Shown: positions 53,292-62,979 of the stretch, piece after piece
Position numbering within the stretch: position 1 is the stretch's first letter
Layout: each line of letters opens with the position of its first letter
NCBI RefSeq assembly: GCF_031583595.1
Contig: NZ_CP134145.1
Location: 248,001-312,000 of the forward strand
Direction: 5' to 3'
DNA: 64,000 nt
DNA from: Thalassotalea psychrophila
Lineage (GTDB): Bacteria > Pseudomonadota > Gammaproteobacteria > Enterobacterales > Alteromonadaceae
The notes under the pieces: generated by a model
Seen by the model: the letters and a program-made list of their open reading frames with translations, nothing else
The model's database searches: none
What the model was told of the DNA's origin: nothing
Program-made: the position numbers and the translations under genes

Positions 53292-53861
53292 CTACTTAAT
53301 TCGCTTAACTTTAACTGAGCGATTAGAGTCTGCAATTTTTAACATAAATGAATTGAATATTCCGCGGCGGATAATAACTTCTTGCTCAGCTTTAAATCTC
53401 ATTTTCTCGGAAGATATAGTCACCCATTTTTGTTCATTAGTGAAGGTTAAAGTCCACTTGCCGTGCACAGATTTTTTGGCTTTTTTTATGGTAAAAGTCA
53501 GCGATTCTGTAGCTTCTTCTTCTGTTGTTTTTTTATGTTCTAAGCCAAAGTTTTGCTTAACTTGTTGCTCTTCTTGTTGCTGTATTTGATCTTTCTTGTG
53601 TTTAACGTCTGTAGTTGGTGGCACTGCAGCACTGATTAATGCTTTACCTTCTGGTGCAGAAGTTAAAACTAAAGGTTGAGGTATTTCTGTTTTTGCTTTG
53701 TTTTCCGTTTTACTCTGCTTTGCCATAAAATTATCGAAGCATTGTAAGCGCAATTCTTTATTGTCAATATCAGTACAGGCAGCCAATTCATTTGGAATAT
53801 TGGCAAAACTAGCCGCGCTGAATATGCTAAAAATTACTACTGAAATTATCTTGTTATGCAT
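53292..53861 (-). CDS. Exported protein of unknown function between tatC and tatD
   Basis: 189 aa with a signal peptide ([20 protein letters not shown]). The mature part opens with a Cys motif ([20 protein letters not shown]) seen in several secreted proteins, has a Gln/Glu/Lys-rich helical middle ([18 protein letters not shown]) and ends in a beta-rich domain ([18 protein letters not shown]). The start ATG (53861, or 53864 in tandem) lies within the end of tatC. Function unknown. Confidence 0.7.
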   Translation of the reverse strand: MHNKIISVVIFSIFSAASFANIPNELAACTDIDNKELRLQCFDNFMAKQSKTENKAKTEIPQPLVLTSAPEGKALISAAVPPTTDVKHKKDQIQQQEEQQVKQNFGLEHKKTTEEEATESLTFTIKKAKKSVHGKWTLTFTNEQKWVTISSEKMRFKAEQEVIIRRGIFNSFMLKIADSNRSVKVKRIK

Positions 53862-54621
53862 CATTAGCTTGCTCATTCTGCTCTTCGTCTTCATCGCTGT
53901 TTTTGGTGTAAAAAGAAGCAAAAATAACACCAAGTTCAAATAGTAGCCACATTGGAATTGCTAACAGCGTTTGTGAAATAATATCCGGAGGGGTTAATAG
54001 CATGCCGACAACAAATACCCCTACGACAACATATGGACGCTTTTCTCTAAGCTTTTCTGGTGTAGTGAAACCGGTCCAACACATTAAAATAATAGCTATA
54101 GGGATCTCAAATGCTGCACCAAAGGCAAAAAATAATTTTAAAACAAAATCTAGGTAGCTTGAAATATCTGTCGCAATTGTTACCCCTTCAGGAGCTACAC
54201 TACTAAAAAAAGAAAATGCTAGTGGAAATACGACAAAATAGGCAAACGAAATTCCGCCATAAAACAGTAAACTAGAGCCAAATAGCAATGGTGCGACTAA
54301 ACGTTTTTCATTTTGATACAAGCCCGGAGCAATAAAACTCCATATTTGATACAAAATATAAGGCATAGCTGCAAAAATAGAAACTACTAAGGTTAATTTG
54401 AACGGGGCAAAAAATGGCGAGGCAACATCTGTTGCAATCATATTGCTACCGTCGGGCATTACGTCTAATAGTGGCTGAGCTAAGTATTGATAAATATCTT
54501 GGGCAAAATAGGCGAGTGAAACGAATATCAGTAAAATACTAAGTACTATGGCGAGTAAACGACTACGTAATTCCAATAAATGGTCAAATAAAGAGGCGCC
54601 TGTACTAGCATTACTTGTCAT
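53854..54621 (-). CDS. tatC: Sec-independent translocase subunit TatC
   Basis: 255 aa, six membrane helices, signal-peptide receptor of the twin-arginine system. [20 protein letters not shown] and [14 protein letters not shown] are conserved TatC regions. The frame extends upstream to 54663, but the ATG at 54621 (MTSNASTG) overlapping the end of tatB is the likely start. Acidic C-terminus. Confidence 0.94.
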   Translation of the reverse strand: MTSNASTGASLFDHLLELRSRLLAIVLSILLIFVSLAYFAQDIYQYLAQPLLDVMPDGSNMIATDVASPFFAPFKLTLVVSIFAAMPYILYQIWSFIAPGLYQNEKRLVAPLLFGSSLLFYGGISFAYFVVFPLAFSFFSSVAPEGVTIATDISSYLDFVLKLFFAFGAAFEIPIAIILMCWTGFTTPEKLREKRPYVVVGVFVVGMLLTPPDIISQTLLAIPMWLLFELGVIFASFYTKNSDEDEEQNEQANDA

Positions 54622-54970
54622 TTTTAGCATCGCTTTCTGGTAAATTGGCAGATGTACTTTCATCTACTTCTATTTTTTTAGCATAAGGGCGAACAGCTTC
54701 TTCAGCCGCTGCTTTTAAGCTATCTACAGACTCTTGCAATTCAGGATCTAAATCTTTCAAACCTTGTTGCTCGGCTTTTTTTAAATTTTCATGTAACTCG
54801 TGAATGCGTAGCTCTTCTTTCAGTTCTGTTTGTACACTGCTGCTAAACTGTTTTATGTTCCGCATCCAGCCTCTAATAGTACGGATAGCCGTTGGTAAAC
54901 GTTCAGGACCAAGAACAATCAGGCCCATAACGCCTATGACAGTCAGCTCCCAAAAACCAATATCAAACAT
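54611..54970 (-). CDS. tatB: Sec-independent translocase subunit TatB
   Basis: 119 aa: short N-terminal membrane helix ([18 protein letters not shown]), hinge ERLP and an amphipathic helix, then an acidic tail. This is the TatB form (the FDIG start and the longer tail distinguish it from TatA). It overlaps tatC by 11 bases. Confidence 0.93.
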   Translation of the reverse strand: MFDIGFWELTVIGVMGLIVLGPERLPTAIRTIRGWMRNIKQFSSSVQTELKEELRIHELHENLKKAEQQGLKDLDPELQESVDSLKAAAEEAVRPYAKKIEVDESTSANLPESDAKNDK

Positions 54971-54972
54971 AT

Positions 54973-55212
54973 TTACGCCTGATCTTTTTCTTTAGTTTCA
55001 GCTTTAGTTGCAGGAGCTTCTTCATTTTTTTGTGCGGTTTCGCTCAACTTTTCAGGTTCTTTCGACTCTTCTTTTTCATCGCTAACCGCTTTTTTGAAGC
55101 CTTTAACTGCAGAGCCAAGATCACCGCCGATATTACGCAACTTTTTGGTACCAAATAATAAAATGATAATTGCAAAAACGATCAATAATTGCCAAATGCT
55201 AATGCCGCCCAT
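54973..55212 (-). CDS. tatA: Sec-independent translocase subunit TatA
   Basis: 79 aa: [21 protein letters not shown] membrane helix, then the [22 protein letters not shown] amphipathic helix and an acidic/Lys tail. TatA forms the pore. First gene of tatA-tatB-tatC. Confidence 0.95.
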   Translation of the reverse strand: MGGISIWQLLIVFAIIILLFGTKKLRNIGGDLGSAVKGFKKAVSDEKEESKEPEKLSETAQKNEEAPATKAETKEKDQA

Positions 55213-55432
55213 GATGTATTCCTCAAATGTTTAAAGTTCTATCTTACCAATAGAGTTGGTGTTATTCATATCATAGCAAGATACTATGATTGATGCTTGT
55301 TTTCAGTAATTATTTTCACTATAAATTTGACAATTGTTATTGATTTTCATGTTATTTATTGTGATTGTTATACTTAGACTAAGTTGATTAATTAGTACGG
55401 GCTTATTTACTAATATTTTACATGTGTAGGTA

Positions 55433-55446
55433 TTGATATTAATCAA
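55433..55446. promoter_or_regulatory. Perfect FNR-type palindrome near outer-membrane-like gene
   Basis: TTGAT-ATTA-ATCAA matches the FNR consensus at all ten positions. It lies 26 bases before the TTG start at 55473, too close for classical activation of that gene, so it may repress it or regulate the divergent tatA unit. A chance match in AT-rich DNA is possible. Confidence 0.5.
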
Positions 55447-55472
55447 CTTCGGGTTTAGTTAAGGAAAATTAT

Positions 55473-56444
55473 TTGCTGAAAAAAATGTTGATATTAAGTT
55501 TATTGTTAAGTACGAATTGTTTCGCTGGTGAAGACGAGCAAACTCTTGCGCCAATAGACGAAACCATGATTATACATCCTGATCCTGAGGATGACTGGTT
55601 ATTTGGTTTTCATAATAGTATTAGTGATTCAGTTTTTGGCTCTGCCAAATGGTTTGACAGTTTTTTTGCCATTGATGAAGAAGAAGAAACAACACCAAAA
55701 ACTTTAGCGCGGATCCGCCTAGGCTATGAGCCTAGAGCCAGAGATTTGCAAGTGTTTACCCAGAAGTTCCGATTGCGATTACAATTACCCAACCTAGAAA
55801 ATAAAGTCGATATTATACTTTCTGATGAAGATGATGATGATAACTCTGCCAACCAGAATAATTCTGGAAGATCGTTAACCGGTGATCAAAATGATGACTC
55901 TTTCACTGCGGCTATCCGTCTAATTAATATTGATACGATTAGTGATTTTGTCGATTCTCGAATTGGGATATCGGGCGGTGATTTATTTGCTAAAGTTCGC
56001 GCTAAAATACAAACTGATTATTCAGAAGTACATCTATTTAAATTTCAACCTTCCATATTTTATTATTTAGACGATGGTTTTGGCAGCCGACTATTCTTTG
56101 AGTATGATTTTAACTTTGCCGAAAAAAAACAATTTCGCGCCAATTACAGTGTTAAAACTTCAGAAGCGTTTAAAGGAACACGTTGGCGAAATGGCTATTA
56201 TTACCTTCATCGACTCGACCGTTTTCGGGCATCTGCCTTAGGAGTGACAATTGCCGGGGAAAATAATGCTGGCAGAGGCTTTGTTGTTGATAATTACACC
56301 TTAAGTTGGCGCTATCGGATGAATGCTTACCGGCGTTGGCTTTATTTTGAAGTTGAACCTTTTATTGAGTGGCCAGAAGATGTTAATTATAAAACAACTC
56401 CTGGCATAGCGTTACGCGTTGAGGGGTATTTCGAAGCTAATTGA
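55473..56444 (+). CDS. Putative outer-membrane/periplasmic beta-rich protein, unknown
   Basis: 323 aa with a signal peptide (cut near FAG, about residue 18). The mature protein has an acidic DDEDDDDN loop, alternating aromatic strands (FQPSIFYYLDDGFGSRLFFEYDF; NYTLSWRYRMNAYRRWLYFEVEPF) and an ending with aromatic residues, suggesting a beta-barrel. I chose the TTG start because AAGGAAAA is at 55461-55468; the ATG at 55485 is too far from it. It sits between the ubi and tat genes. No family recognised. Confidence 0.68.
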   Translation: MLKKMLILSLLLSTNCFAGEDEQTLAPIDETMIIHPDPEDDWLFGFHNSISDSVFGSAKWFDSFFAIDEEEETTPKTLARIRLGYEPRARDLQVFTQKFRLRLQLPNLENKVDIILSDEDDDDNSANQNNSGRSLTGDQNDDSFTAAIRLINIDTISDFVDSRIGISGGDLFAKVRAKIQTDYSEVHLFKFQPSIFYYLDDGFGSRLFFEYDFNFAEKKQFRANYSVKTSEAFKGTRWRNGYYYLHRLDRFRASALGVTIAGENNAGRGFVVDNYTLSWRYRMNAYRRWLYFEVEPFIEWPEDVNYKTTPGIALRVEGYFEAN

Positions 56445-56493
56445 TCATGCCATATATTGAGGATACCTAAACCCTTTTCCTTCAGCTTAACAT

Positions 56494-58125
56494 CTATCTT
56501 TTAAATGATAATAAGGCAAAAATTGTAGTTGGAAGCAATACTAAACCTGCGATTAGGTTTTGCTGATCAATAAAAAGGACCGTTGCAGTAATAAGCAAGG
56601 TACTAGCCAATATTGCTGATCGCAAACGCTTATGCTGCCGTTGTTGTTGTAGCTTCAACTCTTGCAATAAGGACTGTTGTGCTAATGCGCTTTCTTTTCC
56701 TGTTTTCAAATAGTCATAGACTAAATTTGGTAACTCAGGCATTTTTTCAGCCCAAAAAGGAAAACTGCTCTTGATAGCATTAAATAGGGTTTTTGGGCTC
56801 ATTTGCTCTTTTACCCAGTCCTCTAAAAATGGTTTAGCTGTTTTCCATAAGTCTAACTGTGGGTATAATTGTCGTCCTAAACCTTCTATATAAAGCAAAG
56901 TCTTTTGCAGTAGTACTAGCTGCGGTTGCACTTCCATATTAAAGCGACGAGCGGTATTAAATAAGTTTACTAATACCTGGCCAAAAGATATTTCAGCTAA
57001 AGGCTTTTCAAAAATAGGCTCACACACCGTACGAATGGCAAATTCAAATTCATCAACACTCGTATTTGCAGGAACCCAGCCAGAGTCCACATGTAATTGT
57101 GCAACTTGACGATAATCACGATTAAAGAAGGCGACAAAGTTTTCCGCTAAATAACGCTTGTCATCTTTGTTCAACGTTCCTACGATGCCACAATCTATTG
57201 CTATCCAGGTAGGATCGTCAGGGTTGGTTGCATTAACAAATACATTGCCTGGGTGCATGTCGGCATGAAAAAAACTATCACGAAACACTTGTGTGAAAAA
57301 CACTTCAACACCACGTTCAGCGAGCAGCTGTAGATTTACATTGTTTGCCTTTAACTGCTCAATTTCACCAACGCCAATACCGTAAATGCGTTCCATAACC
57401 ATAACGTTTTTAAAGCAATACTCGCTGTGTACTTCAGGAACATATAACACTTTGTCGTTAGTAAAGTTGCGTTTGAGTTGAATCGCATTTGCTGTTTCGC
57501 GTAATAAGTCTAATTCGTCAAGAATAGTTTTCTTATACTCATTCACTACTTCTACTGGGCGAAGTCGTTTGCCTTCGCTATAAAAACGAGTAACCAACCG
57601 GGCGAACGTTTGCATGACTTCAAGGTCGGCATTAATTATTTTATCAATACCCGGTCGCAGGACTTTAATAACTACGTCTTGATGCTCTTGCGTTTTTGTA
57701 TCTAAAAAGGTGGCGGTATGAACTTGAGCAATTGAAGCCGAAGCTAATGGAGTTGTATCGAAATCGCTAAAATGCTGTTGGAAATCTTGTTCACCTATCG
57801 CATCAATAATGATAGCTTTAGCTTGCTCACCATCAAAGGCAATTACCTTGTCTTGCAATAAGGCTAGTTCATTAGCTAATTCAATTGATAACAAATCACG
57901 GCGGGTAGAAAGCATTTGTCCAAATTTAATAAATACTGGCCCAAGTGTTTCAATAGCCAAGCGAAAACGACGCTCAATAGGTTCATTTTTATGCTTGTTA
58001 CGTAACCAAAATAAGCTATGGCGAGCTACTTTAGCAATAAAAGGCGTTTTATCAGCAGGCAGTAATTCATCTAAACCATAGTTTAGAAATGTTTTTACTA
58101 TTTTATAAAGTCGTTTACTGCGCAC
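56494..58125 (-). CDS. ubiB: UbiB, atypical kinase for ubiquinone biosynthesis
   Basis: 543 aa ABC1/ADCK-family membrane-anchored protein. [15 protein letters not shown] (KxGQ), [22 protein letters not shown] and IDCGIVG are the family landmarks; two hydrophobic segments form the C-terminal anchor. GTG start at 58125. It follows ubiJ on the same strand with a 26-base gap; the product is needed for ubiquinone assembly. Confidence 0.94.
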   Translation of the reverse strand: MRSKRLYKIVKTFLNYGLDELLPADKTPFIAKVARHSLFWLRNKHKNEPIERRFRLAIETLGPVFIKFGQMLSTRRDLLSIELANELALLQDKVIAFDGEQAKAIIIDAIGEQDFQQHFSDFDTTPLASASIAQVHTATFLDTKTQEHQDVVIKVLRPGIDKIINADLEVMQTFARLVTRFYSEGKRLRPVEVVNEYKKTILDELDLLRETANAIQLKRNFTNDKVLYVPEVHSEYCFKNVMVMERIYGIGVGEIEQLKANNVNLQLLAERGVEVFFTQVFRDSFFHADMHPGNVFVNATNPDDPTWIAIDCGIVGTLNKDDKRYLAENFVAFFNRDYRQVAQLHVDSGWVPANTSVDEFEFAIRTVCEPIFEKPLAEISFGQVLVNLFNTARRFNMEVQPQLVLLQKTLLYIEGLGRQLYPQLDLWKTAKPFLEDWVKEQMSPKTLFNAIKSSFPFWAEKMPELPNLVYDYLKTGKESALAQQSLLQELKLQQQRQHKRLRSAILASTLLITATVLFIDQQNLIAGLVLLPTTIFALLSFKR

Positions 58126-58151
58126 TCGTATTCCCTAATGTGATGAATTTA

Positions 58152-58772
58152 TTATGAAACATTGGTTAGTATTGTTAATCTTTTGGCTAAATTATCAACT
58201 GCTTGATCAACATCTGCAACCTGTTGATTAAAATGATTTATTTCAGTTTCAGTAACCAATATTCGTTGCTCAAACAATAAGTATTCACTTGCATCTTGAC
58301 TGATTTGCTCGTTCGCAAAACTTAACTTTTCCAATAGTGCTTTATTTAATTGTCCTAATTTAAACGCGGGAATATCACCAATTCTCTCTGCTATTTGCTG
58401 TTCCCAGTCAATATTTAGCAGCTCAAAGATACTGGCAAACTGTTGAGCAAGCTTAGGATCACCAATAATATCAAGTTCACCAGTTTTTATAAGTGATGTT
58501 AATAATTCTGCTTGAGTTAATTTCGGCAAGGTTTTCAGGCTAGTTTGGATTACACAGTCAGTTGATAATTTACTGGCTATAACGGTAATTTCATCCTGAT
58601 GAACTTGTAAGGTGATTGGAAAACCAAGTTCAGACAATATCAAGGTTAAGCTTTTATTATTCACCTTAGCTAAGGTGCTATTTATATTGGGATCTAAGCT
58701 AAGCGCTTTGTTAATTATTATTTCTAACAAAGCGGTTAATATTTGCTTGGGTAGCAATTGCTCAATATTCAT
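58152..58772 (-). CDS. ubiJ: UbiJ, SCP2-domain ubiquinone biosynthesis accessory factor
   Basis: 206 aa with an SCP2-like lipid-binding domain (about 15-130) and a C-terminal coiled coil (about 150-205, QQVADVDQAVDNLAKRL). UbiJ holds the Ubi metabolon together with UbiK. Placed between ubiE and ubiB as in E. coli; assignment rests on order plus domain pattern. Confidence 0.88.
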   Translation of the reverse strand: MNIEQLLPKQILTALLEIIINKALSLDPNINSTLAKVNNKSLTLILSELGFPITLQVHQDEITVIASKLSTDCVIQTSLKTLPKLTQAELLTSLIKTGELDIIGDPKLAQQFASIFELLNIDWEQQIAERIGDIPAFKLGQLNKALLEKLSFANEQISQDASEYLLFEQRILVTETEINHFNQQVADVDQAVDNLAKRLTILTNVS

Positions 58773-58777
58773 TGTTA

Positions 58778-59554
58778 CTAAAACTTGTAGCCTTTATGCA
58801 AGGCCACAATACCACCGGTTAAGTTGTGATACGTTGTTTGCTCAAACCCTGCATCATCCATCATCGACTTCAATGTTTCTTGATCAGGGTGCATACGAAT
58901 TGATTCGGCTAGGTATTGGTAACTCTCACCATCTTTTGCGACTAACTCACCCATTTTCGGTAGAATGTTAAACGAGTAGAAATCGTAGGCTTTATTTAAT
59001 AAATCATGCTCAGGTTTAGAAAATTCTAACACCAATAAACGTCCGCCAGGCTTTAGGACTCGGTAAATTGAGCGTAGTGCTTTATCTTTATCGGTTACAT
59101 TACGAAGGCCAAAAGCAATAGTGACAATATCAAAACTGTTATCATCAAAAGGTAGTGCTTCAGCATTTGCTTGTACGTAATCTACATTACCGACAATGCC
59201 AAGATCTCGTAATTTGTCACGACCAACATTCAGCATTGAAGAGTTGATATCAGCTAATATAACTTTGCCTTGTGGGCCGGTAAGTTTTGAGAACTTAGCC
59301 GTTAAATCGCCCGTGCCTCCGGCTAAATCTAAAATACTATTACCCGGGCGAACACCTGACGCATCAATGGTAAATCTTTTCCATAAACGATGAACACCAA
59401 ACGACATCACATCATTCATTATATCGTATTGCTTAGCAACAGAATGAAATACACTGGCAACCATGGTTTCTTTATCATCGGTTTTTACGGTTTTATAACC
59501 AAAGTGAGTTGTATCTTTATCTGTTTTACTCACATCTTTATGTTCAGTGCTCAT
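58778..59554 (-). CDS. ubiE: UbiE, ubiquinone/menaquinone C-methyltransferase
   Basis: SAM-dependent methyltransferase of quinone synthesis. [30 protein letters not shown] (SAM motif I), [14 protein letters not shown] and [14 protein letters not shown] are diagnostic. The frame opens 10 codons earlier; I took the ATG at 59554 (MSTEHKD). 258 aa. First gene of ubiE-ubiJ-ubiB. Confidence 0.94.
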   Translation of the reverse strand: MSTEHKDVSKTDKDTTHFGYKTVKTDDKETMVASVFHSVAKQYDIMNDVMSFGVHRLWKRFTIDASGVRPGNSILDLAGGTGDLTAKFSKLTGPQGKVILADINSSMLNVGRDKLRDLGIVGNVDYVQANAEALPFDDNSFDIVTIAFGLRNVTDKDKALRSIYRVLKPGGRLLVLEFSKPEHDLLNKAYDFYSFNILPKMGELVAKDGESYQYLAESIRMHPDQETLKSMMDDAGFEQTTYHNLTGGIVALHKGYKF

Positions 59555-59610
59555 TGATTTTTGCTCGTTGGAAGTGAATCGCAATTAATAGCTTTAGTTT
59601 ACTTAATAAT

Positions 59611-59713
59611 TTGGGTCAGGTCTAAATTAAATCTGTATAAAACTAGGGTCAGAGTCTAAATATTAGGGTCAGAGTCAAGTTTATTGCGTAAAGTTGACTC
59701 TGACCCTAGTTTT
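59611..59713. repeat. REP-like palindromic repeat between ubiE and recG
   Basis: Two copies of TAGGGTCAGAGT (59644 and 59664), plus a partial TTGGGTCAGG (59611), precede an inverted copy. TAGGGTCAGAGTCAA (59664-59678) pairs perfectly with TTGACTCTGACCCTA (59694-59708), and the outer copy can pair too. A T run follows. The form recalls REP/RAYT-associated elements and may double as a terminator for recG/ubiE. Confidence 0.7.
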
Positions 59714-61816
59714 TTATGCGTTAGAATACTTTTCTTTGTTGGCAAGCCAGCGCTTTATCAGAGCTTCCGCTTTTTCCGGAAATTGTCGCCATAGAAGATA
59801 AGCTTGTTGTTGTACTTCTGGGATTAGTTCGCCATCGCGAATCAGGTCGGCAATTTTTAAATCGGCTAAACCCGTTTGCTTGGTACCGAGCAATTCTCCT
59901 GGGCCGCGTATCTCTAGATCTCGTTCGGCAATTAAAAAACCATCGTTTGATTCTCGTAAAACACCAAGGCGTTTTGTTGCGGTTTTAGATAATGGATTTT
60001 TGTACATCAACACACAGTGTGAGGCGACTGACCCACGACCAACTCGGCCACGTAATTGGTGTAATTGTGCTAGCCCTAAACGCTCTGGATTTTCGATAAT
60101 CATCAAGCTAGCATTAGGAACGTCGACACCAACTTCAATTACTGTTGTTGCTACCAATAAATCTATATTACCAGCTTTAAATTCGTCCATAATCGATTGT
60201 TTTTCATCGGCCTTCATGCGGCCATGAACTAAGCCGACTTTTAATCCACCAAGCTGCTCTTGTAAATAGGCAGCTGTGTCTTCTGCTGCTTGGCATTCTA
60301 GTACTTCAGATTCTTCAATTAGTGTACATACCCAATAAGCTTGGCGGTTTTCATTTAAACAATTGATTTTCACCCGTTCAATAACATCATCACGGCGAAT
60401 ATCGGCGACAGCAACGGTTTTTATTGGCGTTCTACCAGGTGGTAGCTCATCAATTACCGAGGTGTCTAAATCGGCATAGGCGGTCATTGCCAGTGTTCTT
60501 GGAATCGGTGTTGCAGTCATGATCAGTTGATGTGGGTAACAGTCGCCTATTTTACCTTTTTCACGTAATGATAAGCGTTGATGCACGCCAAATTTATGTT
60601 GTTCATCAATGATCAACAAGGTCATATTGTTGAATACTACCTGCTCTTGAAAAAGCGCATGCGTCCCTATAACCATTTGCATGCTGCCGTCGCTAATTGC
60701 TGCAAGGGCATGTTGTTTTATTTTCGCTTTGCTTTTACTTGCTAGCCAACCCACTTGAATTCCTAGGGGAGTAAACCAGTTGGCAAAATTTATGGCGTGT
60801 TGCTCCGCTAAAATTTCAGTAGGTGCCATTAAGGCAACTTGATAGCCTTGACCAATTGCAGTTAATGCTGCAAGCCCCGCTACTAAGGTTTTTCCTGAGC
60901 CTACATCACCTTGCACAAGACGCATCATAGGTAACTCTTTAGCCAGATCTTCTCTTAATTCTTTTACTACCCGTTGTTGAGCATTGGTTGGAGTGAACGG
61001 TAAGCTCTGTAAAAATTTTTGCTCTAAGCCTTCATCTATTACCAGAGGAATAGAAGGATGCTTATCACTAGATTGACGTAGTTTAAGCATACTCAAATTG
61101 TGCGCTAATAGTTCTTCTTTTATCAGGCGTAATTGCGCCGGATGTCTACCTTGTTCAATAAGAGTGATTGAAACATCAGGTGTTGGTCGGTGGATAAGTT
61201 TTATAGCGTCGCTAAGGCTTATAGGCTCAGCAAAAAAATTATCAGGAAGCAATTCTTCTACCTTGCCTCGCTGTAATCGTAGCAAAGCTTGATCGCATAT
61301 ATTACGCAGGCTGATTTGTCTTAAGCCATCGGTAGTTGGATAAACAGGCGTTAAGGTTTCTTCTACTTGTGGGATGTTAACGTTACTATCTACTGGCTTA
61401 TATTCGGGATGAATAATTTCAAAACCGCGACCGCCGCGCTGAATTTCTCCAAAACAACGTACTTGTGTGCCTTTACTCAGGTTGTTTTTTTGTGCGGCAG
61501 AAAAATGAAAAAAACGTAAGGTAAGTTCGCCGCTGCCATCATTAATTTTAACTAACAATATGCGTCTTCGACCCATAGACACTTGGCTATCGACTACTTC
61601 ACCGATAACACTGGTATGTAATCCTGGCATTAAGTCGCGTATACGATATACCCGAGTTCTATCTTCATACCGTAGAGGTAAGTGGAAAAGCACATCTTGT
61701 AAGGAATACAATCCAAGCTTTTCTAATTTTGTGGCGACACTTGGACCTACACCTTTAAGTACAGTCACTGGGGTGCTTGCTAGGTTATGCAATCCTTCGC
61801 GTAACGCTATGGTCAT
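59714..61816 (-). CDS. recG: ATP-dependent DNA helicase RecG
   Basis: 700 aa fork-reversal helicase. The wedge/OB domain is N-terminal; helicase motifs include VQGDVGSGKTLVAG (Walker A), IDEQHKFGVHQR (DEQH box), TATPIPRTLA and VGRGSVASHC. The full family length is present. Its ATG overlaps the trmH stop by one base (TAATG). Confidence 0.97.
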   Translation of the reverse strand: MTIALREGLHNLASTPVTVLKGVGPSVATKLEKLGLYSLQDVLFHLPLRYEDRTRVYRIRDLMPGLHTSVIGEVVDSQVSMGRRRILLVKINDGSGELTLRFFHFSAAQKNNLSKGTQVRCFGEIQRGGRGFEIIHPEYKPVDSNVNIPQVEETLTPVYPTTDGLRQISLRNICDQALLRLQRGKVEELLPDNFFAEPISLSDAIKLIHRPTPDVSITLIEQGRHPAQLRLIKEELLAHNLSMLKLRQSSDKHPSIPLVIDEGLEQKFLQSLPFTPTNAQQRVVKELREDLAKELPMMRLVQGDVGSGKTLVAGLAALTAIGQGYQVALMAPTEILAEQHAINFANWFTPLGIQVGWLASKSKAKIKQHALAAISDGSMQMVIGTHALFQEQVVFNNMTLLIIDEQHKFGVHQRLSLREKGKIGDCYPHQLIMTATPIPRTLAMTAYADLDTSVIDELPPGRTPIKTVAVADIRRDDVIERVKINCLNENRQAYWVCTLIEESEVLECQAAEDTAAYLQEQLGGLKVGLVHGRMKADEKQSIMDEFKAGNIDLLVATTVIEVGVDVPNASLMIIENPERLGLAQLHQLRGRVGRGSVASHCVLMYKNPLSKTATKRLGVLRESNDGFLIAERDLEIRGPGELLGTKQTGLADLKIADLIRDGELIPEVQQQAYLLWRQFPEKAEALIKRWLANKEKYSNA

Positions 61817-62526
61817 TACTGATCAAGATCCTGCCAGGCATCTTTGGTCATTTGCATCTTAGTCCACCAAGCATCATCGGCAACAATTTGACCATCATCA
61901 TCAATCTCTGGGTATGGCAAGCCTTTGCGCTTACAAGCTTCTGCAAAAATAGGATGACCACCTTCAAATAGTACTTTGTTGCGTTGCTCATGAGTCAAGT
62001 CAGAGGGGGAGTCGTACATGCCCGCTGATTGACGTTGGCGTTGTGCCTCATAGAGTGTTACTGCACATGCAACTGATACATTCAACGACTGCACCATACC
62101 TACCATTGGAATAACAATATCTTGATCTGCTAAGGCGAGTGCTTCATCAGAAGCTCCGAATTTTTCTTGGCCGAGAATAATAGCCGTCGGTTTGGTGTAA
62201 TCTATTTCTCTAAAGTCTACTGCGGTGTCTGATAAGTTGGTTACCAGTACCTGCATACCTTGCTCTTTTAAACGAGTTATCGCTTCTTTTGTTGATTCGT
62301 GGCTATGAATATTAACCCAGTTTTGTGAGCCCACAGAAGTACCACCACCAACACGCATTACATCGTTTTTCCAAATGGCGTGTACATCATTAACACCTAT
62401 CGCGTCACAAGTTCTAACCACAGCAGCTAAGTTATGCGGTTTATGCACACCTTCCATACAAACTGTTAAGTCTACTTGGCGTTTATTTAACATTTCAAGA
62501 ATGCGTTGGTGTCTTTCAGGAGTCAT
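61816..62526 (-). CDS. trmH: tRNA (guanosine-18-2'-O)-methyltransferase TrmH
   Basis: 236 aa SPOUT methyltransferase making Gm18 in tRNA. Knot motifs ILGQEKFGASDEAL and MVGMVQSLNVSVACAVTLYEAQRQR are clear, preceded by KPHNLAAVVRTCDAIG. Gene order spoT-(ridA)-trmH-recG matches the E. coli operon with an inserted ridA. Confidence 0.94.
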   Translation of the reverse strand: MTPERHQRILEMLNKRQVDLTVCMEGVHKPHNLAAVVRTCDAIGVNDVHAIWKNDVMRVGGGTSVGSQNWVNIHSHESTKEAITRLKEQGMQVLVTNLSDTAVDFREIDYTKPTAIILGQEKFGASDEALALADQDIVIPMVGMVQSLNVSVACAVTLYEAQRQRQSAGMYDSPSDLTHEQRNKVLFEGGHPIFAEACKRKGLPYPEIDDDGQIVADDAWWTKMQMTKDAWQDLDQ

Positions 62527-62578
62527 AATTATCCTTATGATTCAATATGAGCATTTTCTGTATTTATATGAGTGTAGA

Positions 62579-62968
62579 TTAATTTGTATTTGGAAGTTCT
62601 ACTATGCCGTCAATTTCTATATCAACACCTTTAGGTAACTGACTAACACCAATTGCGGCGCGTGCAGGGTAAGGTTGAGTGAAATACTTACTCATAATCT
62701 CATTAACTGTGGCAAAGTTAGCTAGGTCAGTCATAAAAATATTTACTTTCACCATATTATTGATGTCACCGCCAGCGGCTTCACAAACAGCACATAAGTT
62801 TTTGAATACTTGCTCAGCTTGTTCAGCAAAGTCTTGGCTAACAACTTCCATTGTTTTTGGGTCTAGTGGTATTTGACCTGATAAATATACGGTATTACTA
62901 ACTTTAACTGCTTGGCTGTATGTACCGATTGCGCTTGGTGCATTGTCGGTAGAAATAATTGTTTTCAT
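62579..62968 (-). CDS. ridA: Enamine/imine deaminase RidA family
   Basis: 129 aa YjgF/RidA trimer protein that removes reactive 2-aminoacrylate and similar imines. [21 protein letters not shown], the catalytic-site Arg in [15 protein letters not shown] and the Glu in DIEIDGI are present. It is in the spoT-trmH-recG run. Confidence 0.93.
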   Translation of the reverse strand: MKTIISTDNAPSAIGTYSQAVKVSNTVYLSGQIPLDPKTMEVVSQDFAEQAEQVFKNLCAVCEAAGGDINNMVKVNIFMTDLANFATVNEIMSKYFTQPYPARAAIGVSQLPKGVDIEIDGIVELPNTN

Positions 62969-62979
62969 AAAAGTCTCTT

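Noticed and set aside
53864..53939. Upstream extension of the exported protein gene in the tat operon
   Set aside because: It would overlap tatC far inside; the signal peptide begins at 53861.
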